Numbered from the stretch's first letter, positions 17,631-26,262 are shown. The stretch: DNA of 64,000 nt from Micromonospora trifolii (GCF_022229005.1 NZ_JAKKFD010000077.1:17229-81228); one strand, 5' to 3'. Numbers and translations are program-made. The notes: generated from the sequence alone by a model not told the origin.

Positions 17631-18651
17631 TCTGCTGTTCGGCCTGGACACCTTCGGCGACGTACCGGAGGACGACAACGGCAAGCTCGTCTCCCACGCG
17701 GCGGCGATCCGGCAGGTCGTCGACGAAGCCGTGCTCGCCGACCAACTCGGGGTCGACGTCATCGCCCTGGGCGAGCACCACCGGCCGGAGTACTCGGTCT
17801 CCACACCGGAGACGGTGCTGGCCGGAATCGCCACCCGCACCTCGCGGATCCGGTTGGCCTCCGGAGTGACAGTGCTGAGTTCGGACGACCCGGTACGGGT
17901 GTTCCAGCGCTTCGCCACAGTGGACGCGCTGTCGAACGGCCGAGCCGAGGTCATCCTCGGTCGCGGCTCGTTCACCGAGTCGTTCCCGCTGTTCGGTTAC
18001 GACCTACGCGACTACGACACGCTGTTCGAGGAGAAGATCGAGCTGTTCGTCAAGTTGCTGGACGAGAAGCCGGTCACCTGGAGCGGCACCCTGCGTGCCC
18101 CGCTGGAGAACGCCGACGTGTTCCCGAAGACCGAATCGGGTCACCTGGACACCTGGGTCGGTGTGGGTGGCTCGCCGCAGTCGGTCGTCCGCACCGCCCA
18201 GTACGGGCTCCCCCTCATGCTCGCCATCATCGGCGGCGCCCCCGAGCGCTTCGCGCCCTACATCGACCTGTACCGCCGGGCCGCCGACCAGCTCGGTACG
18301 ACCGCGCACCCGGTCGGCATGCACTCGCCGGGCTTCATCGCCGACACCGACGAGCAGGCCAAGGAGATCTACTGGCCGCACTACCGGATCATGCGGGACC
18401 GGATCGGCAAACTGCGAGGCTGGCCACCGATCCGCCGTCAGGAGTTCGACTCCGAGGTGGAGAACGGCTCCCTCTACATCGGTTCACCGGAGACGGTGGC
18501 CCGCCGGATGGCCACTGCGATCCGCAGCCTCGGCGTCGGCCGGTTCGACCTCATCTACTCGGCCGGAGCGCAACCGGCCAGTGCCCGGATGCGCGCCGTG
18601 GAACTCTACGGCTCGAAGGTGATCCCCATGGTCCGCGAACTGCTGGCCTGA
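17623..18651 (+). CDS. LLM-class flavin-dependent oxidoreductase (second of a pair)
   Basis: This 342-residue paralogue of the preceding protein has the same landmarks (G-E-H-H-R-P-E, T-S-R-I-R-L-A-S-G-V-T-V-L-S, D-A-L-S-N-G-R-A, D-T-W-V-G-V-G-G-S-P). ATG 17623 is used because AAGGAG lies eight bases upstream and similarity starts at once; an upstream frame extension has no such support. The tandem suggests a two-subunit flavoenzyme, as in bacterial luciferase, or two enzymes of different specificity. Confidence 0.87.
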   Translation: MSDLLFGLDTFGDVPEDDNGKLVSHAAAIRQVVDEAVLADQLGVDVIALGEHHRPEYSVSTPETVLAGIATRTSRIRLASGVTVLSSDDPVRVFQRFATVDALSNGRAEVILGRGSFTESFPLFGYDLRDYDTLFEEKIELFVKLLDEKPVTWSGTLRAPLENADVFPKTESGHLDTWVGVGGSPQSVVRTAQYGLPLMLAIIGGAPERFAPYIDLYRRAADQLGTTAHPVGMHSPGFIADTDEQAKEIYWPHYRIMRDRIGKLRGWPPIRRQEFDSEVENGSLYIGSPETVARRMATAIRSLGVGRFDLIYSAGAQPASARMRAVELYGSKVIPMVRELLA

Positions 18652-18679
18652 TCAACACCTCCCCAGCGAGAGGACGACC

Positions 18680-19387
18680 ATGTTCGACAACGACCGGAGC
18701 CGGCCCGTGACCCTCGGCATCCTCGGGGCCGGCAAGGTGGGCACTGTGCTCGCCCGGCTCGCCGTCGCCGCCGGCTACCGGGTACTGGTGGCCGGCTCCG
18801 GTGACCCGGCGAAGATCGCCCTCACCGTCGAGGTCCTCGCCCCGGGGGCCGAGGCCACCACGGCGGCCGACGCGGCGGCCGACGCCGACGTCGTCATCCT
18901 CGCCCTGCCCCTGGGCAAGTACCGCAGCGTTCCCGCCGAAGCGTTGCGCGGCAAGCTGGTCGTCGATTCCATGAACTACTGGTGGGAGATCGACGGCATC
19001 CGCGACGACCTCACCAACCCGCGTACCTCGTCGAGCGAGACCGTCCAGGCGTTCCTGGCCGGCTCACGCGTCGTGAAGGCGTTCAACCACATGGGCTACC
19101 ACGACCTGGAGGACGAGGCCCGGCCGACGGGGGCGACCGGCCGCAAGGCCATCGCGATCGCCGGCGACGACGACGCCGACCTCACCGAGGTCGCGGCCCT
19201 GGTGGACGCGCTCGGCTTCGATCCGGTCGTCGCCGGGCCGCTGGCCGAGGGGGTACGACTCGAACCGGGCAGCGAGTTGTTCGGCGCCAATGTGAGCGCC
19301 GACGAGGTGCGCGCCATGCTCGACCGCTTCGAAGAGTCGGAGCGGGGACGGACCATCACCGCTGCCCGAGCCTCGACCTCGACCTAG
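18680..19387 (+). CDS. F420/NADP reductase-like Rossmann protein
   Basis: The 235-residue protein begins with L-G-I-L-G-A-G-K-V-G-T (dinucleotide fold at about 11-21). It has the A-D-V-V-I-L-A-L-P strand and V-V-D-S-M-N-Y-W-W, plus the A-F-N-H-M-G-Y segment seen in NADPH:F420 oxidoreductase relatives. It could supply reduced cofactor to the LLM pair it follows by 28 bases. The family also holds proteins that bind NADP without F420, so the electron partner is inferred from context. Confidence 0.78.
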   Translation: MFDNDRSRPVTLGILGAGKVGTVLARLAVAAGYRVLVAGSGDPAKIALTVEVLAPGAEATTAADAAADADVVILALPLGKYRSVPAEALRGKLVVDSMNYWWEIDGIRDDLTNPRTSSSETVQAFLAGSRVVKAFNHMGYHDLEDEARPTGATGRKAIAIAGDDDADLTEVAALVDALGFDPVVAGPLAEGVRLEPGSELFGANVSADEVRAMLDRFEESERGRTITAARASTST

Positions 19388-20151
19388 ACGCCGAAGGCCG
19401 CCCTCGGTTCGAGGTGCTGGCCCACGGCGTACTCCTGGTCGAAGTCGGTCGGGCCGAGCGCCTCGGTCGCGGCGGCGCGCATCCTGGCGAGGTCCGCGGC
19501 GTCGTCCGGGTCCGGCACCTGACCGAGCGCCGCGAACGCGGCGTCCGCGACACCGATCATCCGGGCCGCGCGGGAGTGGTCCCCCTCGGCGGTCGCGAGC
19601 GCGGCGCCCGCAACGCAGACGTACGGCACGAAGTCGGCCCAGCCGTTGTGGAACACCCGCTCGCGGTTCTCGGCGAAGAGTGTCCGGGCCACGTCGAGGT
19701 TGCCCAGCCCCAACTCGCAGAACGCGAGGTTGTGAAATTCGGAGTTGACAGTCTGGGGTTGGCCGAGTGCCTCGTTGAGCGCGATGCTCTCCCGGTACAG
19801 GTCCCGGGCGCGGAGCAGGTCGCCGGACATCCTCGCCACGCCGGCCAGCACGTGCCGCGGTCGCTCCTCCAGGGCCCGGTCGCCGGAGCGCAGCGCGACC
19901 GCGAGAGCCTCCCGGGCCCGTGCCTCTCCGCCGGGCAGGTCGCCGCCGCGAATGGCGACCCGCGCGAGGCTGTACCGGGCCTCCACCTCGCCCGCCGGGT
20001 CACCGGCCGCCTGGGCCCGCTGGATCTCGGCCTCGCTCATCCGCACCACGGCGTCGGTCTCTCCTCGGCGGAAAGCCGAGCGCACGTTCTCACTGAAGGT
20101 CATGGCCCTCTCCCCCATCACTGACACCGCCCGGCCGAAATCGTCAGTCAC
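19384..20151 (-). CDS. TPR-repeat protein
   Basis: The 255-residue protein is built of tetratricopeptide-like helix pairs (A-E-V-E-A-R-Y-S-L-A-R-V-A-I-R-G-G-D, H-N-L-A-F-C-E-L-G-L-G-N-L-D). There is no DNA-binding or catalytic domain. The start is the GTG at 20151, whose GTGA overlaps the stop of the acetyltransferase gene, indicating coupled translation; ATG codons at 20118 and 20103 are alternatives. It probably mediates protein contacts. Its stop shares CTAG with the convergent Rossmann-protein gene. Confidence 0.7.
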   Translation of the reverse strand: MTDDFGRAVSVMGERAMTFSENVRSAFRRGETDAVVRMSEAEIQRAQAAGDPAGEVEARYSLARVAIRGGDLPGGEARAREALAVALRSGDRALEERPRHVLAGVARMSGDLLRARDLYRESIALNEALGQPQTVNSEFHNLAFCELGLGNLDVARTLFAENRERVFHNGWADFVPYVCVAGAALATAEGDHSRAARMIGVADAAFAALGQVPDPDDAADLARMRAAATEALGPTDFDQEYAVGQHLEPRAAFGV

Positions 20152-20909
20152 CGCGCGTGGAACATGGTCCAGGTCTCCACGAGCGTGAAGCCCATCGACT
20201 CGTAGAGCGGCCGTCCCATCACGCTGGTGTGCAGGTAGGCGGCGTCCGCGCCGGCCGCGATGCCGTCCCGCAGAACCGTCTCGGTGATCACCCGACCCAG
20301 GCCACGACCCCTGGCGGACGGAACGACGGCAATGTTGAACACGCCGACCACCGCGGAGGTCCGCATCCCGAGCCCGGTGCCGACGGGCCGGCCGGACTCC
20401 TCGGCCAGGTAGCCGGTGATGGGGTCGGCGTCGAGCACCGCACCACCCATCAGTGATCCGAAGAGGCCCTCGGGAACCTCGAAGCTCCGGGTGAGGGCGT
20501 CGGTGTAGAGGTCGTTCTCGGCGGCGCCGACCTGACGGACCGGAGGGCGCTCTGCCGAGGTGGCACGGAAGGTGAGGTCGTCCGCCGCGCAGGCCAGCAG
20601 GGGCAGCTCACTGCGTTCGAGGAGGCCGTGCCGGCCAGCGAGGTCAGCGACCTGGTCGCCCGCCTCCCCGCGAACGATGATCGACCAGTGCGCGGCCTGC
20701 CTGCCGACCTCGGTCGCCATCTCGTCGAGCGACCCGAGGTCGGGCTCGATGGACCTGTCGTAGGCCGCGTTGAGCGTCGCGACGCCGGCCTGGGTCACCC
20801 CCGCACGGGCGGTGCCCCGCTCGGCGTACCCACCCTTCGGGGTCACCCTGCACAGGGTCTCGAAGGCGTCGAAGTACGCCGCCGCCATCCGATCGGCGGT
20901 GATGTTCAT
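20148..20909 (-). CDS. GNAT-family N-acetyltransferase
   Basis: The 253-residue protein has its acetyl-CoA-binding motif A in the C-terminal half (V-V-P-S-A-R-G-R-G-L-G-R, about 196-207). It is followed by A-Y-L-H-T-S and the Y-E-S-M-G-F motif B region near the end. The N-terminal 120 residues are less conserved. The acceptor is unknown. It is the first gene of a two-gene unit with the TPR protein. Confidence 0.82.
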   Translation of the reverse strand: MNITADRMAAAYFDAFETLCRVTPKGGYAERGTARAGVTQAGVATLNAAYDRSIEPDLGSLDEMATEVGRQAAHWSIIVRGEAGDQVADLAGRHGLLERSELPLLACAADDLTFRATSAERPPVRQVGAAENDLYTDALTRSFEVPEGLFGSLMGGAVLDADPITGYLAEESGRPVGTGLGMRTSAVVGVFNIAVVPSARGRGLGRVITETVLRDGIAAGADAAYLHTSVMGRPLYESMGFTLVETWTMFHAR

Positions 20910-21118
20910 GACGGGACTCCCTAGACCGGTCGTTCTGCTTCGGTCGACAACCTAGTCACCGATCACGCTGACCGGCAAATCACGGGCACGAGGCCCGCCA
21001 CCTGCGGTCCCGGCCTCGAACCGATCAGGAATCGAGAAGCCCGACAGCGCCGAGCGGCCTAGCCTTTCCCCAGGTGAACGGCAGCACGCCGACCTGAACG
21101 ACGAGAGGGAGCCCGAGA

Positions 21119-21586
21119 ATGTCCGCGAAGACCACGACAAAGTCCGACGGCTTCAGCCCCGAGGAGCGGGCCGCGATGAAGGAGCGCGCCGACGAGTTGC
21201 GCGCCGAGGGCAAGAAGGGCGCCAAAAAGGCGGACGGGCTGCAAGCGGTCCTCGACCGGATCGCGCAGATGGAGCCGGAGGACCGCGCGCTCGCCGAGCG
21301 CGTGCACGTGACGGTGACCGCCGCCGCCCCGGGCCTGATGCCGAAGACGTGGTACGGGATGCCCGCCTACGCGAACGAGGACGGCAAGATCGTCGTCTTC
21401 TTCCAGGACTCGGGCAAGTTCAACTACCGGTACTCGACACTGGGCTTCCAGGACCCGGCCAACCTCGACGACGGGGATCTCTGGCCGGTGGCGTACGCGT
21501 TGCAGCAGTGGAGTCCAGCCGTGGAGAAGAAGATCACCGAGCTGATGCAGACGGCGGTGGGGCGCGGGCTCGGTCAACCAGAGTGA
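21119..21586 (+). CDS. DUF1801 family protein
   Basis: The 155-residue protein contains the DUF1801 pattern: K-T-W-Y-G-M-P-A-Y-A near residue 76, V-V-F-F-Q-D-S-G-K-F, and a C-terminal helix E-K-K-I-T-E-L-M-Q-T-A-V. Some relatives bind iron (YdhG/frataxin-like), but the function is unsettled. The N-terminus is rich in Lys, Glu and Ala. It stands alone, and the 209-bp upstream gap shows no clear site. Confidence 0.75.
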   Translation: MSAKTTTKSDGFSPEERAAMKERADELRAEGKKGAKKADGLQAVLDRIAQMEPEDRALAERVHVTVTAAAPGLMPKTWYGMPAYANEDGKIVVFFQDSGKFNYRYSTLGFQDPANLDDGDLWPVAYALQQWSPAVEKKITELMQTAVGRGLGQPE

Positions 21587-21727
21587 CGGCGACGCCCCCA
21601 TGATCATGACGGTGGTTGTCAGTCACCTACCGATCATCGAACTGTCGGACTGACCCGCCCCTGCTCCCACGGCCCGGTGCGGGACGGGGCGGTCAACGAC
21701 GTTGCCCACAGCTCCTATGGTTCGTGC

Positions 21728-22525
21728 ATGTCGATCACAGACCATGCGCTGGCCATCGAGGCGGCGGAAGCTGGAGCCGCAGTTGTGCGCTCCCGGTACG
21801 GCTCAACATTGACGCGCGTCATGAAGACCGCCGGTGACTTCGCCACCGCCGCCGATGTCGAGGCCGAGCAGGCCATCCTGGACGTCCTGGGTAGGGCGCG
21901 TCCGGGCGACGCCGTGGTGGCCGAGGAGAGCGGGCGCACGGGTACTGGCGACAACGGACGGACCTGGCTGGTCGATCCGTTGTGCGGCACGTTGAACTTT
22001 GCCGCGCGGACCATGCTGGCTTCGGTCAACGTCGCCCTGCGCACCGGGCCGGACGTCACAGTGGCGGCCTCGGTGGACCCGTTCGCCGATGAGGTGTTCT
22101 GGACCGACGGCACCGCCGCGTACGTCCGGGGCTCGGGGACGAACGAGCGTCTCGTCCCGTCGGCCGACTCGACGCTGGTCGACCTCAATCTCGACCCGCC
22201 CTTCCCCAACCGGGACGTCTTCCTGGCCGCCCGCATGCTCGCGGACGAGGGCTTCCTCGAACAGTTCCGGCCTCGGGTGGTCTCCACCAGCCTCGCCGTG
22301 GCCTGGGTCGCCGCCGGTCGCCGCGCCGCCTATGTGACCGACCGCCACGACCTGCGGAACAGCGTCCACTTCGCGGCCGGAATCGCGCTCTGCCAGGCTG
22401 CGGGCTGCGTGGTCACCGGGCTCGACGGCCAGCCGCTGCACGCCGGTGGGGACGGTCTCGTCGCGGCTGCGGACGAGCGGACGCACACCGCCCTGCTGAC
22501 GCTCATCCGGAAACAGGGCTCGTGA
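21728..22525 (+). CDS. Inositol monophosphatase-like protein with altered metal-site residues
   Basis: The 265-residue protein follows the IMPase fold. E66-E67 in V-A-E-E-S matches the first metal motif, and D83-P-L-C86-G-T-L-N-F matches D-P-L-D-G-T-x-N-F, but the second aspartate is cysteine. The W-D-x-A-A-G motif is replaced by S-V-H-F-A-A-G. Two metal ligands are therefore missing, so normal Mg2+-dependent phosphatase action is doubtful. ATG 21728 fits the fold start; a longer frame to 21677 is possible. Confidence 0.72.
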   Translation: MSITDHALAIEAAEAGAAVVRSRYGSTLTRVMKTAGDFATAADVEAEQAILDVLGRARPGDAVVAEESGRTGTGDNGRTWLVDPLCGTLNFAARTMLASVNVALRTGPDVTVAASVDPFADEVFWTDGTAAYVRGSGTNERLVPSADSTLVDLNLDPPFPNRDVFLAARMLADEGFLEQFRPRVVSTSLAVAWVAAGRRAAYVTDRHDLRNSVHFAAGIALCQAAGCVVTGLDGQPLHAGGDGLVAAADERTHTALLTLIRKQGS

Positions 22526-22536
22526 TCGACTCTGCC

Positions 22537-22567
22537 TTGACATGAAGTGCGGTTGAGGTTCTAGCGT
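22537..22567 (+). promoter_or_regulatory. MerR/SoxR-type promoter upstream of sodN
   Basis: TTGACA (22537-22542) and TAGCGT (22562-22567) are 19 bp apart, longer than normal. The spacer holds an imperfect dyad, ACATGAAGTG/CGGTTGAGGT. This overlong spacer with a central dyad is the hallmark of promoters activated by MerR-family proteins. The predicted transcript would start about 65 bases before the NiSOD start codon. Confidence 0.6.
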
Positions 22568-22640
22568 CCCTAGATGATCACGTCGGGGCCGCCGCGCCCG
22601 GACGCATGTCAGCCGAACGCCCACCGTCGAAGGGATTCCG

Positions 22641-23045
22641 ATGTTCCTGTCCCGCCTTCTCCGCCCGCGTACCGTCGCGAGCGCGCACTGCGACCTCCCC
22701 TGCGGCGTGTACGACCCGGCGCAGGCCCGCATCGAGGCCGAGTCGATCAAGGCGATCTCCGAGAAGTACCAGGCCAGCGACGACCCGGAGTTTCGCACCC
22801 GCTCGCTGCTCATCAAGGAGCAGCGGGCCGAGCTGGTGAAGCACCACCTCTGGGTGCTGTGGACCGACTACTTCAAGCAGCCGCACTTCGAGAAGTACCC
22901 CCAGCTGCACAGCCTCTTCAACGAGGCGACGAAGCTGGCAGGTGCCGGCGGTGCGAAGGGCGCCGCCGACCCGGCAGTCGCCGAGCAGCTCCTCGGCAAG
23001 ATCGAGGAGATCTCGAAGATCTTCTGGGAGACCAAGCAGAGCTGA
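22641..23045 (+). CDS. sodN: Nickel superoxide dismutase precursor
   Basis: The 134-residue protein has a 15-residue leader followed by the nickel hook H-C-D-L-P-C-G-V-Y at residues 16-24. After removal of the leader the new N-terminal His, Cys2 and Cys6 bind nickel, and the enzyme dismutates superoxide in the cytoplasm as a hexamer of helical bundles. The mature part keeps the typical H-H-L-W-V-L-W-T-D-Y-F-K segment. Streptomyces sodN is usually followed by the sodX peptidase gene; here a radical SAM gene takes that place, so the maturation protease must be elsewhere. Confidence 0.95.
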   Translation: MFLSRLLRPRTVASAHCDLPCGVYDPAQARIEAESIKAISEKYQASDDPEFRTRSLLIKEQRAELVKHHLWVLWTDYFKQPHFEKYPQLHSLFNEATKLAGAGGAKGAADPAVAEQLLGKIEEISKIFWETKQS

Positions 23046-23106
23046 TCAGCCGGCGCCGGGTGGCACCGGCCACCCGGTTCGGCGTACCGCGTTCGGGAGG
23101 AACCGC

Positions 23107-24417
23107 ATGACGTCGCGCACCGACCTCGTCGAAGAGTTGATGGGCCGTTTTCCACACGTGCCGCGGGAGGCGGTCCTCAAGGAGGACCTGCTGCGGGGCG
23201 GACTCGCCTTCGACGACGCGGCACTGACCGACAACGAGCACGGCGACGTGAAGCCGAAGTCGTACTTCATCTTCTCCTTCGATCACCGGACACTGCCGGA
23301 GTTGGGGACGGCCGCGCTGCGCCGACCACCGGAGGAGATCGTGCTCACCGGAGGTCCGTACGAGCTGCGCCGTACCGTCGTGTCGGTTCGCACCAACCCC
23401 AGCTCGCCGTACCGCGTCGGCACCGACAGCGACGGTCGACTGCGCCTCTTCCTGGACGGACGGCCGATCGCCGATGTCGGGCTGCCCCCCATGCCGGCGT
23501 ATTACCGCCACACGCTCGCCAACGGCAAGCAGGTGATGGAGGTCGCCCCGACGATCCAGTGGGGCTACCTCATCTACCTCACCGCGTTCCGGGTCTGCCA
23601 GTACTTCGGTGCCAAGGAGGAGTGCCAGTACTGCGACATCAACCACAACTGGCGGCAGCACAAGCAGGCCGGCCGGCCCTACACCGGGGTCAAGCCCGTC
23701 GACGAGGTCCTCGAGGCCTTGGAGATCATCAACCGGCACGACGTCGACCGTGCGTCGCAGGCGTACACGTTGACCGGTGGCAGCATCACCTCGCAGGTCA
23801 ACGGGCTGGCCGAGGCCGACTTCTACGGCCAGTACGCGCAGGCGATCGAGGAGCGGTTTCCGGGACGGTGGATCGGCAAGGTCGTGGCCCAGGCGCTGCC
23901 CCGAGCCGATGTGCAGCGGTTCCACGACTACGGGATCCGCATCTACCACCCGAACTACGAGGTGTGGGACAAGCGGCTGTTCGAGTTGTACTGCCCGGGC
24001 AAGGAGCGGTACGTCGGTCGGGAGGAGTGGCACCGGCGCATCCTCGACTCCGCCGAGGTGTTCGGCCCGCGCAACGTGATCCCGAACTTCGTGGCGGGCG
24101 TCGAGATGGCCGCCCCGCACGGCTTCACGAGCGTCGATGAGGCGATCGCCTCCACCACCGAGGGGCTTGACTACTTCATGTCCCGGGGGATCACGCCCCG
24201 GTTCACCACCTGGTGCCCGGAGCCCACCACACCGCTGGGCCGGACGAACCCGCAGGGCGCGCCGCTCGAATACCACGTCCGCCTGCTGGAGGCCTACCGA
24301 GCGACAATGGACGCCCACGGCCTGTCCAGCCCGCCCGGGTACGGCCCCGCCGGGCCGGGGCGAGCGGTCTTCTCGGTCAGCTCCTTCATGGACACCCTGC
24401 CGTCCACGGACTCGTGA
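23107..24417 (+). CDS. Radical SAM-like protein with CX8CX2C cluster motif
   Basis: The 436-residue protein has three cysteines, C164, C173 and C176, in the order V-C-x8-C-Q-Y-C-D, following an Q-W-G-Y-L-I-Y-L-T strand. A glycine-rich T-L-T-G-G-S-I segment comes about 60 residues later, as expected of a SAM-binding barrel. Standard radical SAM enzymes have CX3CX2C, so the longer first gap is unusual. ATG 23107 has GGGAGGA upstream. It follows sodN by 61 bases on the same strand. No substrate-defining C-terminal domain is recognised; the function is unknown. Confidence 0.68.
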   Translation: MTSRTDLVEELMGRFPHVPREAVLKEDLLRGGLAFDDAALTDNEHGDVKPKSYFIFSFDHRTLPELGTAALRRPPEEIVLTGGPYELRRTVVSVRTNPSSPYRVGTDSDGRLRLFLDGRPIADVGLPPMPAYYRHTLANGKQVMEVAPTIQWGYLIYLTAFRVCQYFGAKEECQYCDINHNWRQHKQAGRPYTGVKPVDEVLEALEIINRHDVDRASQAYTLTGGSITSQVNGLAEADFYGQYAQAIEERFPGRWIGKVVAQALPRADVQRFHDYGIRIYHPNYEVWDKRLFELYCPGKERYVGREEWHRRILDSAEVFGPRNVIPNFVAGVEMAAPHGFTSVDEAIASTTEGLDYFMSRGITPRFTTWCPEPTTPLGRTNPQGAPLEYHVRLLEAYRATMDAHGLSSPPGYGPAGPGRAVFSVSSFMDTLPSTDS

Positions 24418-24429
24418 CAGGCGCGTAGA

Positions 24430-24460
24430 GGCGGGAGCGACCTGGCCAGCCGCTCCCGCC
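24430..24460. terminator. Bidirectional terminator hairpin
   Basis: The perfect 10-bp arms GGCGGGAGCG/CGCTCCCGCC with an 11-base loop lie between the convergent radical SAM and pectate lyase genes. Confidence 0.75.
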
Positions 24461-24471
24461 CGCGCATGCTG

Positions 24472-26025
24472 CTAGCTGGCGTACGTCTCGAACTCGCCCA
24501 CCCGCGGCGTACCGCCGGAGCTGTTGATCTTGAAGTTGATCTTGGTCATGGCGGCCGCCGAGAAGGTGATCGAACCGGCCCCACTGCCGGAGGCCAGGAC
24601 GGCTCCGTTGTCGTTGTTGATCAGCTGCCAGGCCCCGATCGAACCCTGGGTACCGGACGGCTCACGGATCACCACTCGGGACACCTGGGTGGCCGAACCC
24701 CACTTGATCGAGATCGTGCCGGTCGACCCGGCCGGCGACCAGTAGGTGCTCAGGTTGCCGTCGCGCACGTTGCCGTAGCTGGTCCCACTCGCCTTGCTGG
24801 AGCCGTCGGCGCCGGCGCCCAGGCTGAGGTTGGTCCCGCTGGTGGGCGGCGGAGTGGTGGGCGGGGGCGTCGTGGGCGGAGGCGTGGTCGGCGGCGGGGT
24901 GGTGGGCGGCGGCGTCTGCGGCGAGCAACTGCCGTTGGACACCTTCAGGCCGGTGTTGGCGCCGACCGTCTGACGGACGATGTCCGGCACGCAGCTCGCC
25001 CCGTCGAGGCTGTACGAATACGGGATGCTGACAGTGGTGTTGGAGGTCGGGTTGGGGCCGGCGGGGTAGTTCTCGCTGCCGGCGCTGGACCAGGTCACGT
25101 TGTCGAAGACGTTGCCGGCGACCTGCCAGTAGCCGCGCTCGTTGGTGTAGAAGGTGCCCAGGACGTCCTTGGAGTCGCGGAAGTAGTTGTTCTCCACTTT
25201 GGCCCTGGCTCCGGCGCGGGAGTTGATCCCGGACTCGTGCAGGCTCACGTAGTGGTTGTTGTAGATGTGGGCGACACCACCGCGCAGCAGCGGCGTCCGA
25301 GAGTCGATGTTCTCGTAGAGGTTGTGGTGGTACGTGATGAAGCCGTTCGACAGGTCGCTCTCGCTGGACCCGACGAGGCCGCCGCGACCGGAGTTGCGCA
25401 GGATGCTGTAGGACAGCGTCACGTACTGGGTGTTGTCCTTCATGTCGAAGAGGCCGTCGTACCCCTCGGACTCTCCGCCCGAGGCCTCCAGGGTCACGTG
25501 GTCGACCCAGACGTTGCGGACCGTGCTCTCCATGCCGATGGCGTCCCCACCGTTGGAGGTGGGCGAGCCCGACTTCTTCACGTTCCGCACTGTCACGTTC
25601 TGGATGATGATGTTGCTGGAGTCGCGGATGTGGATGCCGAGCTGGTCGAAGACGGCGCCGCTGCCGACCCCGATGATGGTGACGTTGCTGATCTGCTTGA
25701 GCTCGATCACGCCCGCCGCGGTGTTGCAGCTCGAACCGGAGACCTTGCTGGTGTTGCCGTGGTTGATGGTCCCGGTGACCTCGATCGTGATCGGGGTACT
25801 GCTGCTGGCCCGACCGCACAGCGCGGCGTGGATCGCCGTGCCGGTGCTGGCCCGGACGGTCTGTCCGCCCGCGCCGCCGGTGGTCCCGCCGTTCTGGGTG
25901 GCGTAGCCGGTGGCGTTGCCGACTGCCGCCGATGCCTGCGGGGTCGGCAGGGCCACCCCGGCCGCGATCACCACCGCCGCCGTGGCCAGCGCTGCCTGAC
26001 GTCGCAGCACGACTGGTCGTCTCAT
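24472..26025 (-). CDS. Secreted pectate lyase (PL1) with C-terminal discoidin-like carbohydrate-binding module
   Basis: The 517-residue protein has a signal peptide (to about A33) and a right-handed beta-helix pectate lyase domain (35-370). PL1 motifs are V-W-V-D-H-V-T-L, the calcium site D-G-L-F-D-M-K-D and R-T-P-L-L-R-G-G. A P-P-P-T-T repeat linker (about 370-393) leads to a 120-residue F5/8-C-like module (N-L-S-L-G...D-G-N-L-S-T-Y-W-S-P). It cleaves polygalacturonate by beta-elimination outside the cell. A GGAAAGCGGTTTCC palindrome lies upstream. Confidence 0.92.
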   Translation of the reverse strand: MRRPVVLRRQAALATAAVVIAAGVALPTPQASAAVGNATGYATQNGGTTGGAGGQTVRASTGTAIHAALCGRASSSTPITIEVTGTINHGNTSKVSGSSCNTAAGVIELKQISNVTIIGVGSGAVFDQLGIHIRDSSNIIIQNVTVRNVKKSGSPTSNGGDAIGMESTVRNVWVDHVTLEASGGESEGYDGLFDMKDNTQYVTLSYSILRNSGRGGLVGSSESDLSNGFITYHHNLYENIDSRTPLLRGGVAHIYNNHYVSLHESGINSRAGARAKVENNYFRDSKDVLGTFYTNERGYWQVAGNVFDNVTWSSAGSENYPAGPNPTSNTTVSIPYSYSLDGASCVPDIVRQTVGANTGLKVSNGSCSPQTPPPTTPPPTTPPPTTPPPTTPPPTSGTNLSLGAGADGSSKASGTSYGNVRDGNLSTYWSPAGSTGTISIKWGSATQVSRVVIREPSGTQGSIGAWQLINNDNGAVLASGSGAGSITFSAAAMTKINFKINSSGGTPRVGEFETYAS

Positions 26026-26248
26026 GTCGTCTCACCTTCGCATTCGTCTCGTTCCAGGCTGCGCCTCGACGGACATCGCGACCGCGCCTGCCGACGGACA
26101 ATTAAGAGATTGGCGGCAGTCAATCGCGGAGATTTCATCGAGGTCTCGGGTGCCCTGGTAGAAGCAGGGATGTGCCGTGCGAACGGGGCGTTCCCGGTGA
26201 CGCCGCTCGCTCGACGGGTAAAGGAAACATCGATGTAACGCAATCGTA

Positions 26249-26262
26249 GGAAAGCGGTTTCC
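26249..26262. promoter_or_regulatory. Candidate LacI-type operator GGAAAGCGGTTTCC
   Basis: The arms GGAAA and TTTCC flank GCGG, with CG at the centre as is usual for LacI-family operators. It is 224 bp upstream of the pectate lyase start and 254 bp from the esterase, within the 490-bp divergent gap 26026-26515, which contains no gene. Confidence 0.45.

Noticed and set aside
16581..19387. LLM/Rossmann operon considered part of a natural-product cluster
   Set aside because: No synthase, NRPS, PKS or terpene gene lies nearby; the neighbours are unrelated housekeeping genes.
24466..26238. A 590-residue plus-strand frame opposite the pectate lyase
   Set aside because: Composition is low-complexity Val/Gly/Asp/Arg and the minus strand encodes an unmistakable PL1 enzyme.
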